Of a stretch of DNA of 64,000 nt, positions 32,701 to 41,115 are shown in pieces. Position 1 is the stretch's first letter. The number at the start of each line of letters is the position of its first letter. The notes beneath the pieces are model-generated. The model ran no database searches. It was not told where the DNA came from and saw nothing but the letters and a program-made list of their open reading frames with translations. The stretch comes from Streptomyces sp. ALI-76-A (GTDB lineage: Bacteria; Actinomycetota; Actinomycetes; Streptomycetales; Streptomycetaceae): positions 4,774,001 to 4,838,000 of the forward strand of contig NZ_JASVWB010000002.1 in NCBI RefSeq assembly GCF_030287445.1, given 5' to 3'. The position numbers and the translations under genes are program-made.

Positions 32701-34002
32701 ATGCTGGCCTCCCTCGGCACCATGCCCGAGCTGGCCCGCCAACTCTCCGGCCTGGGCGGCTGCACCAACCCCGTGCGCCTCGACGGCCACCGCACCGAGT
32801 ACGCCGTCGACTCGACAACCGGCGAGATCGGGCGCGTCCTGAACCACCTCGACTCGTCCTCCCTGCCCGCCGGAAGTCTCCTCGTCCGCTGCAACAACCG
32901 CCGTGCCACCCGCTGCGCGGCCTGCGCGGAGGTCTACCGCCGAGACACCTTCCACCTGATCACCGCCGGACTCCGCGGCGGCAAGGGCACCGCCGAACAG
33001 GTCGGCACACACCCACGCGTCTTCGCCACCCTCACCGCACCGAGCTTCGGCCCCGTCCACAACCGCCCCTCCAGCGGGCGACCCTGCCGCTGCGGCGCCC
33101 GGCACGACGACACAGACCCGGCCCTCGGTACGCCCCTCGACCCGGACAGGTACGACTACGAAGCGGCTGTCCTCTGGAACGCCCACGCCGGGGCCCTCTG
33201 GCGGCGCTTCTCGATCTACCTGCGCCGTGAGATCGCCAAGCGCGCCGGCCTCACCCAGCGCGCGTTTCGGCATCACGCACGCGTCTCCTTCGCCAAGGTC
33301 GCCGAGTACCAGAAGCGGGGCGCCGTCCACTTCCACGCAGTCATCCGCCTCGACGGCCCGGAGGGCGGCGACACGGCTCCTCCGGCGTGGGCGTCCGCCG
33401 AACTGCTGACCGACGCCATCCAAGCCGCAGCCACCGCCACCCGCGTCAACGGACCGCAAGTCGACGGCCGCACCCACACCGTCACCTTCGGCAGCCAACT
33501 CGATGTGCGCACCATCCGCTCCGCCGACTTCGACGGCGGCCAGGAACTGACCGACCGGGCCGTCGCCGCGTACATCGCCAAGTACGCGACCAAAGGCGCC
33601 GAGACAGCGACCGGCACCCTGGACCGGCCGATCCGCTTCCTCGCCGAACTGGCACAGGCCCGGATCACCGACCACGCCCGCCGCATGATCCGCACGGCTT
33701 GGACCCTCGGCGCACGCAAGGACCTCGAACACCTCCGCCTGCGCGCCTGGGCCCACATGCTCGGCTTCCGCGGCCACTTCTCCACCAAGTCCCGCCGCTA
33801 CTCCACCACCCTCGGCGCCCTCCGCGACGCCCGCGCCGCATGGCGCCGCGCGCAAGCCGACACGGCCGCTCCCCAGGACGGCGAAACCACGCTCGTCCTC
33901 GCCCACTGGGTCTTCGCCGGAACCGGCCTCAGCACCGGTGAGCAATGGCTGGCCGCATCCCTCGAACCCGCCCCCGGAACGGAAGGAGAGCCCACTACAT
34001 GA
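32701..34002 (+). CDS. RepSA-like rolling-circle replication initiator
   Basis: 433 aa from the first in-frame ATG (32701), which has no ribosome site. A good site (GAAAGGAAGACCC) lies before an ATC codon at 32659 that would add 14 residues and match homologue length. Conserved blocks: CNNRRATRCAACAEVYRRDT, HPRVFATLTAPSFGPVHNRP, GRPCRCGARHD, DYEAAVLWNAHAGALWRRF, RGAVHFHAVIRLDGP (HUH-type metal motif HFHAV) and AAYIAKYATKGAET, with the likely nucleophile Tyr in YIAKYATK. The protein nicks the element origin and starts rolling-circle replication after excision. It overlaps xis (ATGA). Confidence 0.9.
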   Translation: MLASLGTMPELARQLSGLGGCTNPVRLDGHRTEYAVDSTTGEIGRVLNHLDSSSLPAGSLLVRCNNRRATRCAACAEVYRRDTFHLITAGLRGGKGTAEQVGTHPRVFATLTAPSFGPVHNRPSSGRPCRCGARHDDTDPALGTPLDPDRYDYEAAVLWNAHAGALWRRFSIYLRREIAKRAGLTQRAFRHHARVSFAKVAEYQKRGAVHFHAVIRLDGPEGGDTAPPAWASAELLTDAIQAAATATRVNGPQVDGRTHTVTFGSQLDVRTIRSADFDGGQELTDRAVAAYIAKYATKGAETATGTLDRPIRFLAELAQARITDHARRMIRTAWTLGARKDLEHLRLRAWAHMLGFRGHFSTKSRRYSTTLGALRDARAAWRRAQADTAAPQDGETTLVLAHWVFAGTGLSTGEQWLAASLEPAPGTEGEPTT

Positions 34003-34211
34003 ACGACCGCTACCTGTCCGTCGACCAGGTCGCCGAGTTGCTCGGCACGACTCCCCGCTTCCCCCGGCGGCTGATCGAGGAGCGGCGCATCCGGTACGTG
34101 AAGGTCGGCCGACATGTGCGCATCCCGGAGAGCGCCATCGAGGAGTTCGTTCGGTCCAGGACCGTCGAGCCGGTCAAGCCCCGCCGCGCCACACTTCGGA
34201 GGGCCGCCTGA
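33999..34211 (+). CDS. xis: Excisionase (Xis), MerR-type winged helix
   Basis: 70 aa from an ATG at 33999 (GGAAGGAGAG upstream), overlapping rep. The fold DRYLSVDQVAELLGTTPRFP, RLIEERRIRYVKVGRHVRIP, ESAIEEFV is the excisionase/MerR-like HTH that bends att DNA and directs Int to excision. It overlaps int by TGATG, so rep, xis and int form one translationally coupled unit, as in pSAM2. Confidence 0.9.
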   Translation: MNDRYLSVDQVAELLGTTPRFPRRLIEERRIRYVKVGRHVRIPESAIEEFVRSRTVEPVKPRRATLRRAA

Positions 34212-35377
34212 TGGCGAACAAGAAGGGGAGACGGCGCCGCTTCGGTGCGGTGCGGCAGTACAGGTCCGGCCGCTGGACCGCGTCGTACCTCGGGCCCAAC
34301 GGCGAGCGCATTCGGGCGGACGAGACCTTCGACACCAAGAAGGACGCCGAGATCTGGCTGTCCCAGGTAGAGGCCGACCTCAGCCGCGGGGACTGGCGCG
34401 CCCCGGACGCCGGAGCCGTCAACTTCCGCGTGTATGCCGAGAAGTGGGTCGAAGAGCGGGAGCTGTCCGTCCGTACCGACGACCTCTACAAGCACCTCCT
34501 GCGCCTGTACATCCTCCCGACCTTCGGCACGCTCGACCTGGACGAGATCACGGCTCCCCGCGTCCGCGAGTGGCGAGCGGAGCGACTCCGCACCACCGGG
34601 GCCAAGACGGCCGTAGCCAAGGCGTACCGCCTCCTCAAGGCCATCCTGGAGACGGCCGTGGACGACGACCTGATCAGCCGCAATCCGTGCCGGATCAAGG
34701 GCGCGGGCAAGGAGTCGGCCGCCGAACGGCGTATCGCCACCGTCGCCCAGGTCGATGCTCTCGCCGACGCCATCGGCATCCGCTGGCGCCTCATGGTCTA
34801 CCTGGGCGCTTACGGCCCGATGCGACCGGAGGAGCTGGCCGGCCTTCGCCGCCGAGACGTCGACCTGGACAACCTCGTCATCCGTGTCCGCGTGGCCGAG
34901 CCCGAGCGGACGAACGGCAGACGCGCTCCCGGCGAGACCAAGTCCGATGCGGGCGTTCGCACGGTGGTCCTCCCGGCCTTCCTGCACAAGGAGGTGAAGC
35001 GGCACCTCGCTTGGTACGCCGAGCAGGGGCCCGATGGGCTGGTCTTCGTCGGCGAGAAGGGCGCCCCGTTCCGGCGTACCTCCTTCGGTCGGAAGTGGCG
35101 CCGTGCTCGCGCGGTCGCCGGCCTCCCGGACGGCTTCCGCTTCTACGACCTCCGCCATACCGGGCACACCCTGTCGACCCGCTCCGGCGCCACCCTCAAG
35201 GACACGATGGTCCGTGCCGGGCAGTCCTCCGAGAAGGCCGCGCTGATCTATCAGCACTCAGACGAGGAGCGGCAGCGGGAGGTGGCTGCCGGGCTCGACG
35301 ACCTGGTGCGCGCCGAGCGTGCGAAGTGCCACACGGACGACCCCGCGCACCACAGCGAGGGGGCTGTCGAGGGCTAA
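34211..35377 (+). CDS. int: Tyrosine-type site-specific integrase
   Basis: 388 aa from an ATG at 34211. The N-terminal arm-binding domain (about 10-70) is followed by a SAM-like core-binding domain (75-165) and the catalytic domain (180-370). Catalytic residues seen: Arg in GPMRPEELAGL, the box FYDLRHTGHTLST (Tyr replaces the first His of HxxR, as in several actinobacterial integrases), and the nucleophile Tyr in ALIYQHSDEERQ. It recombines attP with the tRNA-Gly 3' end. It lies 81 bp from the right att core, with arm-like repeats in the gap. It looks functional. Confidence 0.93.
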   Translation: MANKKGRRRRFGAVRQYRSGRWTASYLGPNGERIRADETFDTKKDAEIWLSQVEADLSRGDWRAPDAGAVNFRVYAEKWVEERELSVRTDDLYKHLLRLYILPTFGTLDLDEITAPRVREWRAERLRTTGAKTAVAKAYRLLKAILETAVDDDLISRNPCRIKGAGKESAAERRIATVAQVDALADAIGIRWRLMVYLGAYGPMRPEELAGLRRRDVDLDNLVIRVRVAEPERTNGRRAPGETKSDAGVRTVVLPAFLHKEVKRHLAWYAEQGPDGLVFVGEKGAPFRRTSFGRKWRRARAVAGLPDGFRFYDLRHTGHTLSTRSGATLKDTMVRAGQSSEKAALIYQHSDEERQREVAAGLDDLVRAERAKCHTDDPAHHSEGAVEG

Positions 35378-35395
35378 TGGTGCGGTTGTGGTGCG
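35378..35395 (+). repeat. Putative integrase arm sites, right (TGGTGCG x2)
   Basis: TGGTGCG at 35378 and 35389, 11 bp apart, beginning at the int stop codon. Same pair and phase as at 20508/20519. Confidence 0.5.
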
Positions 35396-35424
35396 CGACC
35401 GGCTCACCGGTCTAGACAACAAAG

Positions 35425-35451
35425 AACCCCCGGGTCTCTGACCTGGGGGTT
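35425..35451 (-). terminator. Element-borne terminator behind the rebuilt tRNA
   Basis: Stem AACCCCCGGGTC / GACCTGGGGGTT (one wobble) with a 3-nt loop. It is related to, but not identical with, the chromosomal hairpin at 20321 and sits at the same distance from the tRNA end. It may also stop int transcription from the other side. Confidence 0.7.
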
Positions 35452-35456
35452 TCACA

Positions 35457-35530
35457 TGGAGCGGGTGACGAGAATCGAACTCGCGCTCTCAGCTTGGGAA
35501 GCTGATGTTCTACCATTAAACTACACCCGC
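35457..35530 (-). tRNA. tRNA-Gly (anticodon CCC), reconstituted at attR
   Basis: Minus-strand cloverleaf: acceptor GCGGGTG/CACCCGC, D-arm GTTT/GAAC, anticodon stem TCAGC/GCTGA with loop TTCCCAA (anticodon CCC), T-arm GCGAG/CTCGT with loop TTCGATT, discriminator U, and CCA encoded at 35457-35459. The 5' half (35505-35530) is chromosomal; the 3' half comes from the element. The only complete copy in the window is this one. Confidence 0.95.
35459..35504 (-). repeat. attR core: 46-bp copy inside tRNA-Gly
   Basis: Identical to 20355-20400. Its left side is element DNA (CCA and terminator) and its right side the chromosomal tRNA 5' half, so this junction restores a full tRNA gene. Confidence 0.93.
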
Positions 35531-35794
35531 GTAAGACGCCGGTCGGGACCGGAGTCGGAACGCGTCGTTACTTTACCTCATGTCCGGCCCCCGGTGAATG
35601 AAGCCGTGGGGCCGGTGTGCGTTCAGGGGTGGGACGGGGCTGCGGGGCGCGGGAGTTGGGGCGTACGGTGGAGGGGCGGGAGAGGGTCCGGGTGTTGCCG
35701 GAGTGCCGCCTGGAGAGTCGTTCCGTTGATCCCGTAATGTGGCATTTGTCGTCGGGCGAGCAGCAGCCCGACGCGCCTCTTGGGGAAGGGACTC

Positions 35795-35968
35795 TTGGAC
35801 TTGATGGAGCGCACCGTCGTCCGATGTGCCGATGGGCACGTGTTCAGCACCGCTTCGTTCCCGATGCAGCAGGCCGAGCGGCTCGGCCCCGGCCGGCTCG
35901 TCCGGTGTCCACGGTGTGCCCGGCTCCGCAGTGTGGTGCCCGTGCCGGTGGCCCTGGGGAAGCGTTAG
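35795..35968 (+). CDS. Small zinc-ribbon-like protein
   Basis: 57 aa from a TTG at 35795 (GGGAAGGG 5 nt upstream); an ATG at 35804 is the alternative. The product ERTVVRCADGHVFSTASFPM, then GRLVRCPRCARLRSVVPV contains CxxGH and CPRC, a probable four-ligand zinc ribbon. It is conserved in Streptomyces next to dcd in my recollection, with no known role. Confidence 0.65.
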   Translation: MDLMERTVVRCADGHVFSTASFPMQQAERLGPGRLVRCPRCARLRSVVPVPVALGKR

Positions 35969-36046
35969 CAGCAGACCCGCGGGATGCCGCGGGGAGGAGC
36001 GCGGGCGCGCGGACCGTCCGATGGTGGCCGGTCCGCGCGCTTTGCG

Positions 36047-36052
36047 TATCCT
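36047..36052 (+). promoter_or_regulatory. -10 element TATCCT of a leaderless dcd transcript
   Basis: TATCCT ends 6 nt before the GTG of dcd, and no Shine-Dalgarno sequence is present, so transcription would start at or near the start codon. No clear -35 is seen. Confidence 0.45.
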
Positions 36053-36058
36053 CGGGAC

Positions 36059-36634
36059 GTGCTTCTCTCAGACAAGGACATCCGGGCCGAGATCGACGCC
36101 GGGCGGGTCCGGATCGATCCCTACGACGAATCCATGGTGCAGCCGTCCAGTGTCGACGTGCGGCTGGACCGCTTCTTCCGGGTGTTCGAGAACCACCGGT
36201 ACCCCCACATCGACCCGTCCGTCGAGCAGGCCGACCTGACGCGGCTGGTGGAACCGGAGGGGGACGAACCGTTCATCCTGCACCCCGGTGAGTTCGTCCT
36301 CGCCTCCACCTACGAGGTCGTCACACTCCCCGACGACCTCGCCTCCCGGCTCGAGGGGAAGAGTTCCCTCGGGCGGCTCGGACTGGTCACCCACTCCACC
36401 GCCGGGTTCATCGACCCCGGGTTCTCCGGGCACGTCACCCTCGAACTGTCGAACGTCGCCACGCTCCCCATCAAGCTGTGGCCCGGGATGAAGATCGGGC
36501 AGCTGTGCCTGTTCCGGCTCAGCTCGCCCGCGGAGTTCCCGTACGGGAGTGAGCGGTACGGGTCGCGGTACCAGGGACAGCGGGGGCCGACCGCCTCCCG
36601 GTCCTTCCTCAACTTCCATCGGACCCAGGTGTGA
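36059..36634 (+). CDS. dcd: dCTP deaminase
   Basis: 191 aa from a GTG at 36059, the normal length for the family. Motifs: [40 protein letters not shown], the phosphate/nucleotide loop [20 protein letters not shown] and [15 protein letters not shown], with the catalytic Glu in VTLELSN, and the C-terminal [17 protein letters not shown] lid. It deaminates dCTP to dUTP for dTMP synthesis. It is the first core gene right of the AICE. Translation is probably leaderless. Confidence 0.96.
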   Translation: MLLSDKDIRAEIDAGRVRIDPYDESMVQPSSVDVRLDRFFRVFENHRYPHIDPSVEQADLTRLVEPEGDEPFILHPGEFVLASTYEVVTLPDDLASRLEGKSSLGRLGLVTHSTAGFIDPGFSGHVTLELSNVATLPIKLWPGMKIGQLCLFRLSSPAEFPYGSERYGSRYQGQRGPTASRSFLNFHRTQV

Positions 36635-36653
36635 CGGGCGGGGCGGCAGAGGT

Positions 36654-37151
36654 ATGAGTGACCAGCGGGAGAACCTGACCTACGAGGCGTTCGGCGTCGC
36701 CGTCCGGGAGTTGGCGCAGACCATCGCCGACGACGGCTACGAGCCCGACATCGTGCTCAGCATCGCGCGGGGCGGGGTGTTCGTCGCCGGCGGGCTCGCC
36801 TACGCCCTCGACGTGAAGAACCTCCACCTCGTGAACGTCGAGTTCTACACCGGGGTCGGGACCACCCTGGAGATGCCCGTCATGCTCGCGCCGGTTCCCA
36901 ACCGGATCGACTTCACCGACAAGAGGGTCCTGATCGCGGACGACGTCGCCGACACCGGCAAGACGCTCAAGCTGGTGCGCGACTTCTGCCTCGACACCGT
37001 CGCCGAGGTCCGCAGCGCCGTGATCTACGAGAAGTCGCAGTCGCTCGTGAAGTGCGAGTACGTGTGGAAGCGGACCGACGAGTGGATCAACTTCCCGTGG
37101 TCGGTCGAGCAGCCCGTCGTCCGGCGGGACGGGCAGGTTCTCGACGCGTAG
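36654..37151 (+). CDS. Phosphoribosyltransferase
   Basis: 165 aa from an ATG at 36654, 19 bp after dcd. The type I PRT fold has VLSIARGGVFVAGGLAYAL and the PRPP loop VLIADDVADTGKTLKLV. The purine/xanthine-type PRT Pfam domain is expected; the base specificity cannot be read from the sequence. Its coupling to dcd suggests nucleotide salvage. A strong terminator follows. Confidence 0.88.
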   Translation: MSDQRENLTYEAFGVAVRELAQTIADDGYEPDIVLSIARGGVFVAGGLAYALDVKNLHLVNVEFYTGVGTTLEMPVMLAPVPNRIDFTDKRVLIADDVADTGKTLKLVRDFCLDTVAEVRSAVIYEKSQSLVKCEYVWKRTDEWINFPWSVEQPVVRRDGQVLDA

Positions 37152-37185
37152 GCGCGGCGCCCAGGCGGCAAGGGCGGACAGTCGA

Positions 37186-37213
37186 AGGCCCCCGGCACAG
37201 CCGGGGGCCTTTC
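37186..37213 (+). terminator. Rho-independent terminator after the phosphoribosyltransferase gene
   Basis: Perfect 11-bp stem AGGCCCCCGGC / GCCGGGGGCCT, 3-nt loop, then TTT. Confidence 0.85.
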
Positions 37214-37263
37214 CCTTGCCGGTGCGGCCCGTCAGGGTCAGGCCGGGGCCGGAGCGCGGTCCG

Positions 37264-38232
37264 TCAGAACGTGCCCAGCTTCACGATCGACAGCAGGGCG
37301 ATCAGCTGGATCGCCGCCGCGCCCAGCGCCTTCGGCCACGGCAGGTCGTGGGAGCGGCTGACCATCAAGGTCAGCAGGGCGCCGGCCGCCACCCAGGTGG
37401 CCCAGCCCAGGATCTGGACGAAGGACGCGTCGCCGCCGAAGAACATCGCGACGATCAGCCGTGGGGCGTCCGTGAGGCACATGACCAGCATGGAGAGGCC
37501 GACCGTCGGCTGCCACGCGCCGTCGCCGCCGAGCTGGCGGGCCAGGGTGTGCGTGACCACGCCCAGGACGAAGGCCGACAGCACCATCGCCACGGCGGTG
37601 ACCAGGACGATGGGCACGGCGTTCGAGAGGGTGGCGTTGATCGCGTCCTCACGGGCGCCGTCGAAGCCGAAGACCGCGAGCAGGCCGTAGAGGAAGCTCA
37701 CGACGAGGGCGGGGCCCCACATCGTGTAGTCGCGCATCTGGAGGAACGTCTGGTTGGGGGACAGGAAGATGCCCCTCAGCAGGTCCTTCCAGTGCAGACG
37801 GGGCCCGATCGGACCGGCCGGGGCCGAGCCCGCGCGGTAGGTGCCGCCCTGGTTGTAGGGGTCCTCGCCGACCGAGAAGGCCTGGGTGTGACCCGGGTTG
37901 TTGGCCGCGTACGGGTCCGGGCCGCCCTGCGGGGCGTACGGATCGCCGCCGTCACCACCGAAGTACTCCGGCTCGCCGTGCCCGCCGTAGGCACCGCGCG
38001 CGCCGTGGCCTCCGGGGCCGCCCTGTCCGCCCGGGCCGCCGTTCGTCTGCGGCCACGGGGCACCGCTGCCGCCACCGCTGCCGTACGGCTGCTGGTGCGG
38101 GTGGGGCTGCGGCGCCGGCGGGTAGCCGTACGACGGTCCCTGAGGCGCCTGCTGCCCGTACGGGGGTTGTTGCGGTCGTGCTTGTGGGGCCCGGTTGTCC
38201 CGGCCGCTGCGTCCGATCCTGAATCCAGCCAC
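37264..38232 (-). CDS. Yip1-like membrane protein with Pro/Gly-rich N-terminus
   Basis: 322 aa from a GTG at 38232 (VAGFRIGRSGRDNRAPQARP); an ATG at 38313 is in frame but its ribosome site is too close. Residues 1-140 are Pro/Gly/Gln/Tyr-rich and disordered. Residues 145-322 hold five hydrophobic segments (ALVVSFLYGLLAVFGF, VPIVLVTAVAMVLSAFVLGV, LIVAMFFGG, GWATWVAAGALLTLMV, LGAAAIQLIALLSIVKL) of the Yip1 family. In bacteria the function is unknown. Such low-complexity N-termini are common in Streptomyces membrane proteins. Confidence 0.78.
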   Translation of the reverse strand: MAGFRIGRSGRDNRAPQARPQQPPYGQQAPQGPSYGYPPAPQPHPHQQPYGSGGGSGAPWPQTNGGPGGQGGPGGHGARGAYGGHGEPEYFGGDGGDPYAPQGGPDPYAANNPGHTQAFSVGEDPYNQGGTYRAGSAPAGPIGPRLHWKDLLRGIFLSPNQTFLQMRDYTMWGPALVVSFLYGLLAVFGFDGAREDAINATLSNAVPIVLVTAVAMVLSAFVLGVVTHTLARQLGGDGAWQPTVGLSMLVMCLTDAPRLIVAMFFGGDASFVQILGWATWVAAGALLTLMVSRSHDLPWPKALGAAAIQLIALLSIVKLGTF

Positions 38233-38622
38233 GCTCTCGAACGTACCTGGTCCGTGGGAAGGACGGGCCGGGCCCGACGGATCGGGCCCGGCTTTGCTGC
38301 CGAGCTGTGACATCCCCTAAGGGAAGTGACGGTGTGGGCTCAGTGGTTGCTCGGGGGAGTGCCGTAAGGGGTGCGGGTAGGGGGACGGGGAGGGGTGCGG
38401 GTAGGGATGCGGGAAAGGCCGTGTAAGGCCTCGTTCGACGGGTCTGGAGCGCGGCTTCTGCCGACCGTACGACGGCCCCACGTGACCGCACGACGCCGCA
38501 CGTGACCGCACGACGGCCCCATCCGGCCGCACGACGCCCCTGTCCGACCGCACGACGACGGCGCCCCCACACCCGCGCGGGGCATGGGGGCGCCGGACCG
38601 GCCGTACGGCCTGCTTCACCGG
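38233..38622. other. Intergenic with short degenerate repeats
   Basis: Contains copies of ccgcacgacg at about 38480-38565 and of ggtgcgggtaggg at about 38370-38410. No gene is seen, and no clear terminator for either flank. Confidence 0.4.
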
Positions 38623-40914
38623 CTACTTCACCGGCTGTGGCTCCGGCTCGTTCTCCGACTCGGACGTGCCCGCCGGGGGCTCGTCGTCCACCGGTGTCCT
38701 GACCGATTCCAGGAGGAGCTGGGCGACGTCGACGACCTGGACGGATTCCTTGGCCTTGCCGTCGTTCTTCTTGCCGTTCACGGAGTCGGTGAGCATGACG
38801 AGGCAGAACGGGCAGGCGGTGGAGACGATGTCCGGGTTGAGGGACAGGGCCTCGTCGACGCGCTCGTTGTTGATGCGCTTGCCGATCCGCTCCTCCATCC
38901 ACATCCGCGCGCCACCGGCGCCGCAGCAGAAGCCGCGCTCCTTGTGGCGGTGCATCTCCTGCTGGCGCAGGCCCGGGACGGCGGTCATGATCTCGCGCGG
39001 AGGCGTGTAGATCTTGTTGTGCCGGCCCAGGTAGCAGGGGTCGTGGTAGGTGATGAGGCCCTCGACCGGGGTCACCGGGACCAGCTTGCCCTCGTCGATC
39101 AGGTGCTGGAGCAGCTGGGTGTGGTGGATGACCTCGTAGTCGCCGCCGAGCTGCGGGTACTCGTTGCCCAGGGTGTTGAGGCAGTGCGGGCAGGTCGCGA
39201 CGATCTTCTTCGCCGACTTCGGCTTCTTCGACTCCGCGGTGACGTTGCCCTCGTCGTCCATCTCTTCACCGAACGCCATGTTCAGCGCGGAGACGTTCTC
39301 CATGCCGAGCTCCTGGAACAGGGGCTCGTTGCCGAGGCGGCGGGCGGAGTCGCCGGTGCACTTCTCGTCGCCGCCCATGATCGCGAACTTGACGCCCGCC
39401 ATGTGGAGGAGCTCCGCGAAGGCCTTCGTCGTCTTCTTGGCGCGGTCTTCCAGGGCGCCCGCGCAGCCGACCCAGTACAGGTACTCGACCTCGGACAGGT
39501 CCTCGATGTCCTTGCCGACGACCGGCACCTCGAAGTCGACTTCCTTCGTCCACTCCAGGCGCTGCTTCTTGGCCAGGCCCCAGGGGTTGCCCTTCTTCTC
39601 CAGGTTCTTGAGCATCGTCCCGGCCTCGGAGGGGAACGACGACTCGATCATGACCTGGTAGCGGCGCATGTCGACGATGTGGTCGACGTGCTCGATGTCG
39701 ACCGGGCACTGCTCGACACAGGCGCCGCAGGTGGTGCAGGACCACAGGACGTCCGGGTCGATGACGCCGTTCTCCTCGGCGGTGCCGATCAGCGGGCGCC
39801 CGGCCTCGGCGAGCGCCGAGGCGGGAACGCCGGCGAGCTGCTCGGCCGACGCCTTCTCCTCGCCCTCCATCGTCTTGCCGCCGCCCGCGAGCAGGTACGG
39901 CGCCTTGGCGTGGGCGTGGTCCCGCAGCGACATGATCAGCAACTTGGGGGAGAGCGGCTTGCCGGTGTTCCAGGCGGGGCACTGCGACTGGCAACGCCCG
40001 CACTCGGTGCAGGTGGAGAAGTCCAGCAGGCCCTTCCAGGAGAAGTGCTCGACCTGGGAGACGCCGAAGACGTCGTCGTCGCCCGGGTCGGTGAAGTCGA
40101 TCGGCTTGCCGCCGCTCGTCATCGGCGGGAGCGCGCCGAGGGCGGTCTCACCGGTGGCGTTGCGCTTGAACCAGATGTTCGGGAACGCCAGGAAGCGGTG
40201 CCAGGCCACACCCATGTTGGTGTTGAGCGAGACCGTGATCATCCAAATCATGGTCGTGCCCAGCTTGATCATGGCCGTCAGGTAGATCAGGTTCTGCAGC
40301 GTGCCGACGCTCAGCCCCTTGAAGGCCAGGACCAGCGGGTACGAGGCGAAGTACGCGGCCTCGTAGTGCTCCACGTGGTGGATGGCGCCCTCGAGGCCGC
40401 GCAGCACGTAGATGGCCAGGCCGATGGTGAGGATGATGTACTCGACGAAGTACGCCTGGCCCATCTTCGAGCCGGTGAACCGGGACTTGCGGCCGGGCCG
40501 CGAGGGCAGGTTCAGCAGGCGGATGACCATCAGCGTGGCGATGCCGAGGGTGGTCATCGCGGCGATGAACTCGATGTACAGCTCGTACGGCAGGAAGCCG
40601 CCGATCACCGGGAGCGTCCAGTCGGCCTGGAAGAGCTGGCCGTAGGCGGTGATGATGGTCGGCGGCAGGGTCAGGAAGCCGATCGCCACGAACCAGTGGG
40701 CGATGCCGACGATGCCCCACCGGTTCATCCGGGTGTGCCCGAGGAACTCCTTCACCAGCGTCACGCTGCGCTGGTAGGGGTTGTCGGTGCGGGCGCCGGC
40801 GGGTACGGGCTGGCCGAGCTTGAAGTGCCGGACGAACTGGCCGATGGCGCGTGCGAGCAGCGCGACGCCGACCACGGTCAGTACCAGCGACACGATGATC
40901 GCGGCGAGTTGCAT
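38623..40914 (-). CDS. Membrane Fe-S oxidoreductase (heterodisulfide reductase-like, CCG domains)
   Basis: 763 aa from an ATG at 40914 behind GAGGAGCCCCGAA. Six or so hydrophobic segments within 1-240 form a NarI-like membrane part. Two ferredoxin motifs follow: CTECGRCQSQCP (about 300) and CTTCGACVEQCP (about 393). Two CCG domains follow: CPHCLNTLGNEYP...HDPCYLGRHN and CCGAGGARMWMEERIGKR...CPFCLVMLTD. Relatives pass electrons between a quinone or menaquinone pool and an unknown soluble partner. In actinobacteria the gene stands alone, as here. The C-terminus is an acidic low-complexity tail. Confidence 0.9.
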   Translation of the reverse strand: MQLAAIIVSLVLTVVGVALLARAIGQFVRHFKLGQPVPAGARTDNPYQRSVTLVKEFLGHTRMNRWGIVGIAHWFVAIGFLTLPPTIITAYGQLFQADWTLPVIGGFLPYELYIEFIAAMTTLGIATLMVIRLLNLPSRPGRKSRFTGSKMGQAYFVEYIILTIGLAIYVLRGLEGAIHHVEHYEAAYFASYPLVLAFKGLSVGTLQNLIYLTAMIKLGTTMIWMITVSLNTNMGVAWHRFLAFPNIWFKRNATGETALGALPPMTSGGKPIDFTDPGDDDVFGVSQVEHFSWKGLLDFSTCTECGRCQSQCPAWNTGKPLSPKLLIMSLRDHAHAKAPYLLAGGGKTMEGEEKASAEQLAGVPASALAEAGRPLIGTAEENGVIDPDVLWSCTTCGACVEQCPVDIEHVDHIVDMRRYQVMIESSFPSEAGTMLKNLEKKGNPWGLAKKQRLEWTKEVDFEVPVVGKDIEDLSEVEYLYWVGCAGALEDRAKKTTKAFAELLHMAGVKFAIMGGDEKCTGDSARRLGNEPLFQELGMENVSALNMAFGEEMDDEGNVTAESKKPKSAKKIVATCPHCLNTLGNEYPQLGGDYEVIHHTQLLQHLIDEGKLVPVTPVEGLITYHDPCYLGRHNKIYTPPREIMTAVPGLRQQEMHRHKERGFCCGAGGARMWMEERIGKRINNERVDEALSLNPDIVSTACPFCLVMLTDSVNGKKNDGKAKESVQVVDVAQLLLESVRTPVDDEPPAGTSESENEPEPQPVK

Positions 40915-41115
40915 TTCGGGGCTCCTCGGGCCTGCGAGGGGTTTTTGTCGAGGTCGTCCGCGACGTCCCGCGAAGGGCTCCTCGAGATTACTAAGCGGTA
41001 ACTTACGCGGTTCTCTGAGACTACCCGCATCCCGTGCCGCACTGTAGCCAGGCGTGCGGTGATCTGTGCTACTGAGGCTGACCTCAGTGATCCGGCCGCG
41101 GCGTCGCCGCGCTGT

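Larger units (their letters stand above)
20355..35504 (+). mobile_element. AICE (RepSA-type integrative conjugative element) in tRNA-Gly(CCC)
   Basis: About 15.1 kb between perfect 46-bp att repeats. The right two-thirds carry a standard AICE set: two GntR repressors, an SCO3933-like small protein, an FtsK/TraB-type translocase, a DUF2637 protein, three to four Spd/transfer peptides, a RepSA-like initiator, xis and int, the last next to the att site. The left third is variable cargo of lower GC, with TTA codons and minus-strand genes. AICEs of the pSAM2 type excise, replicate by rolling circle and move as double-stranded DNA through a single translocase. All core genes look intact, except that rep has no ATG beside its ribosome site. 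No pif or pra homologue is recognised. Confidence 0.93.

Noticed and set aside
38584..41001. 805-codon plus-strand frame
   Set aside because: Antisense of the Fe-S oxidoreductase, whose motifs are unmistakable on the minus strand.
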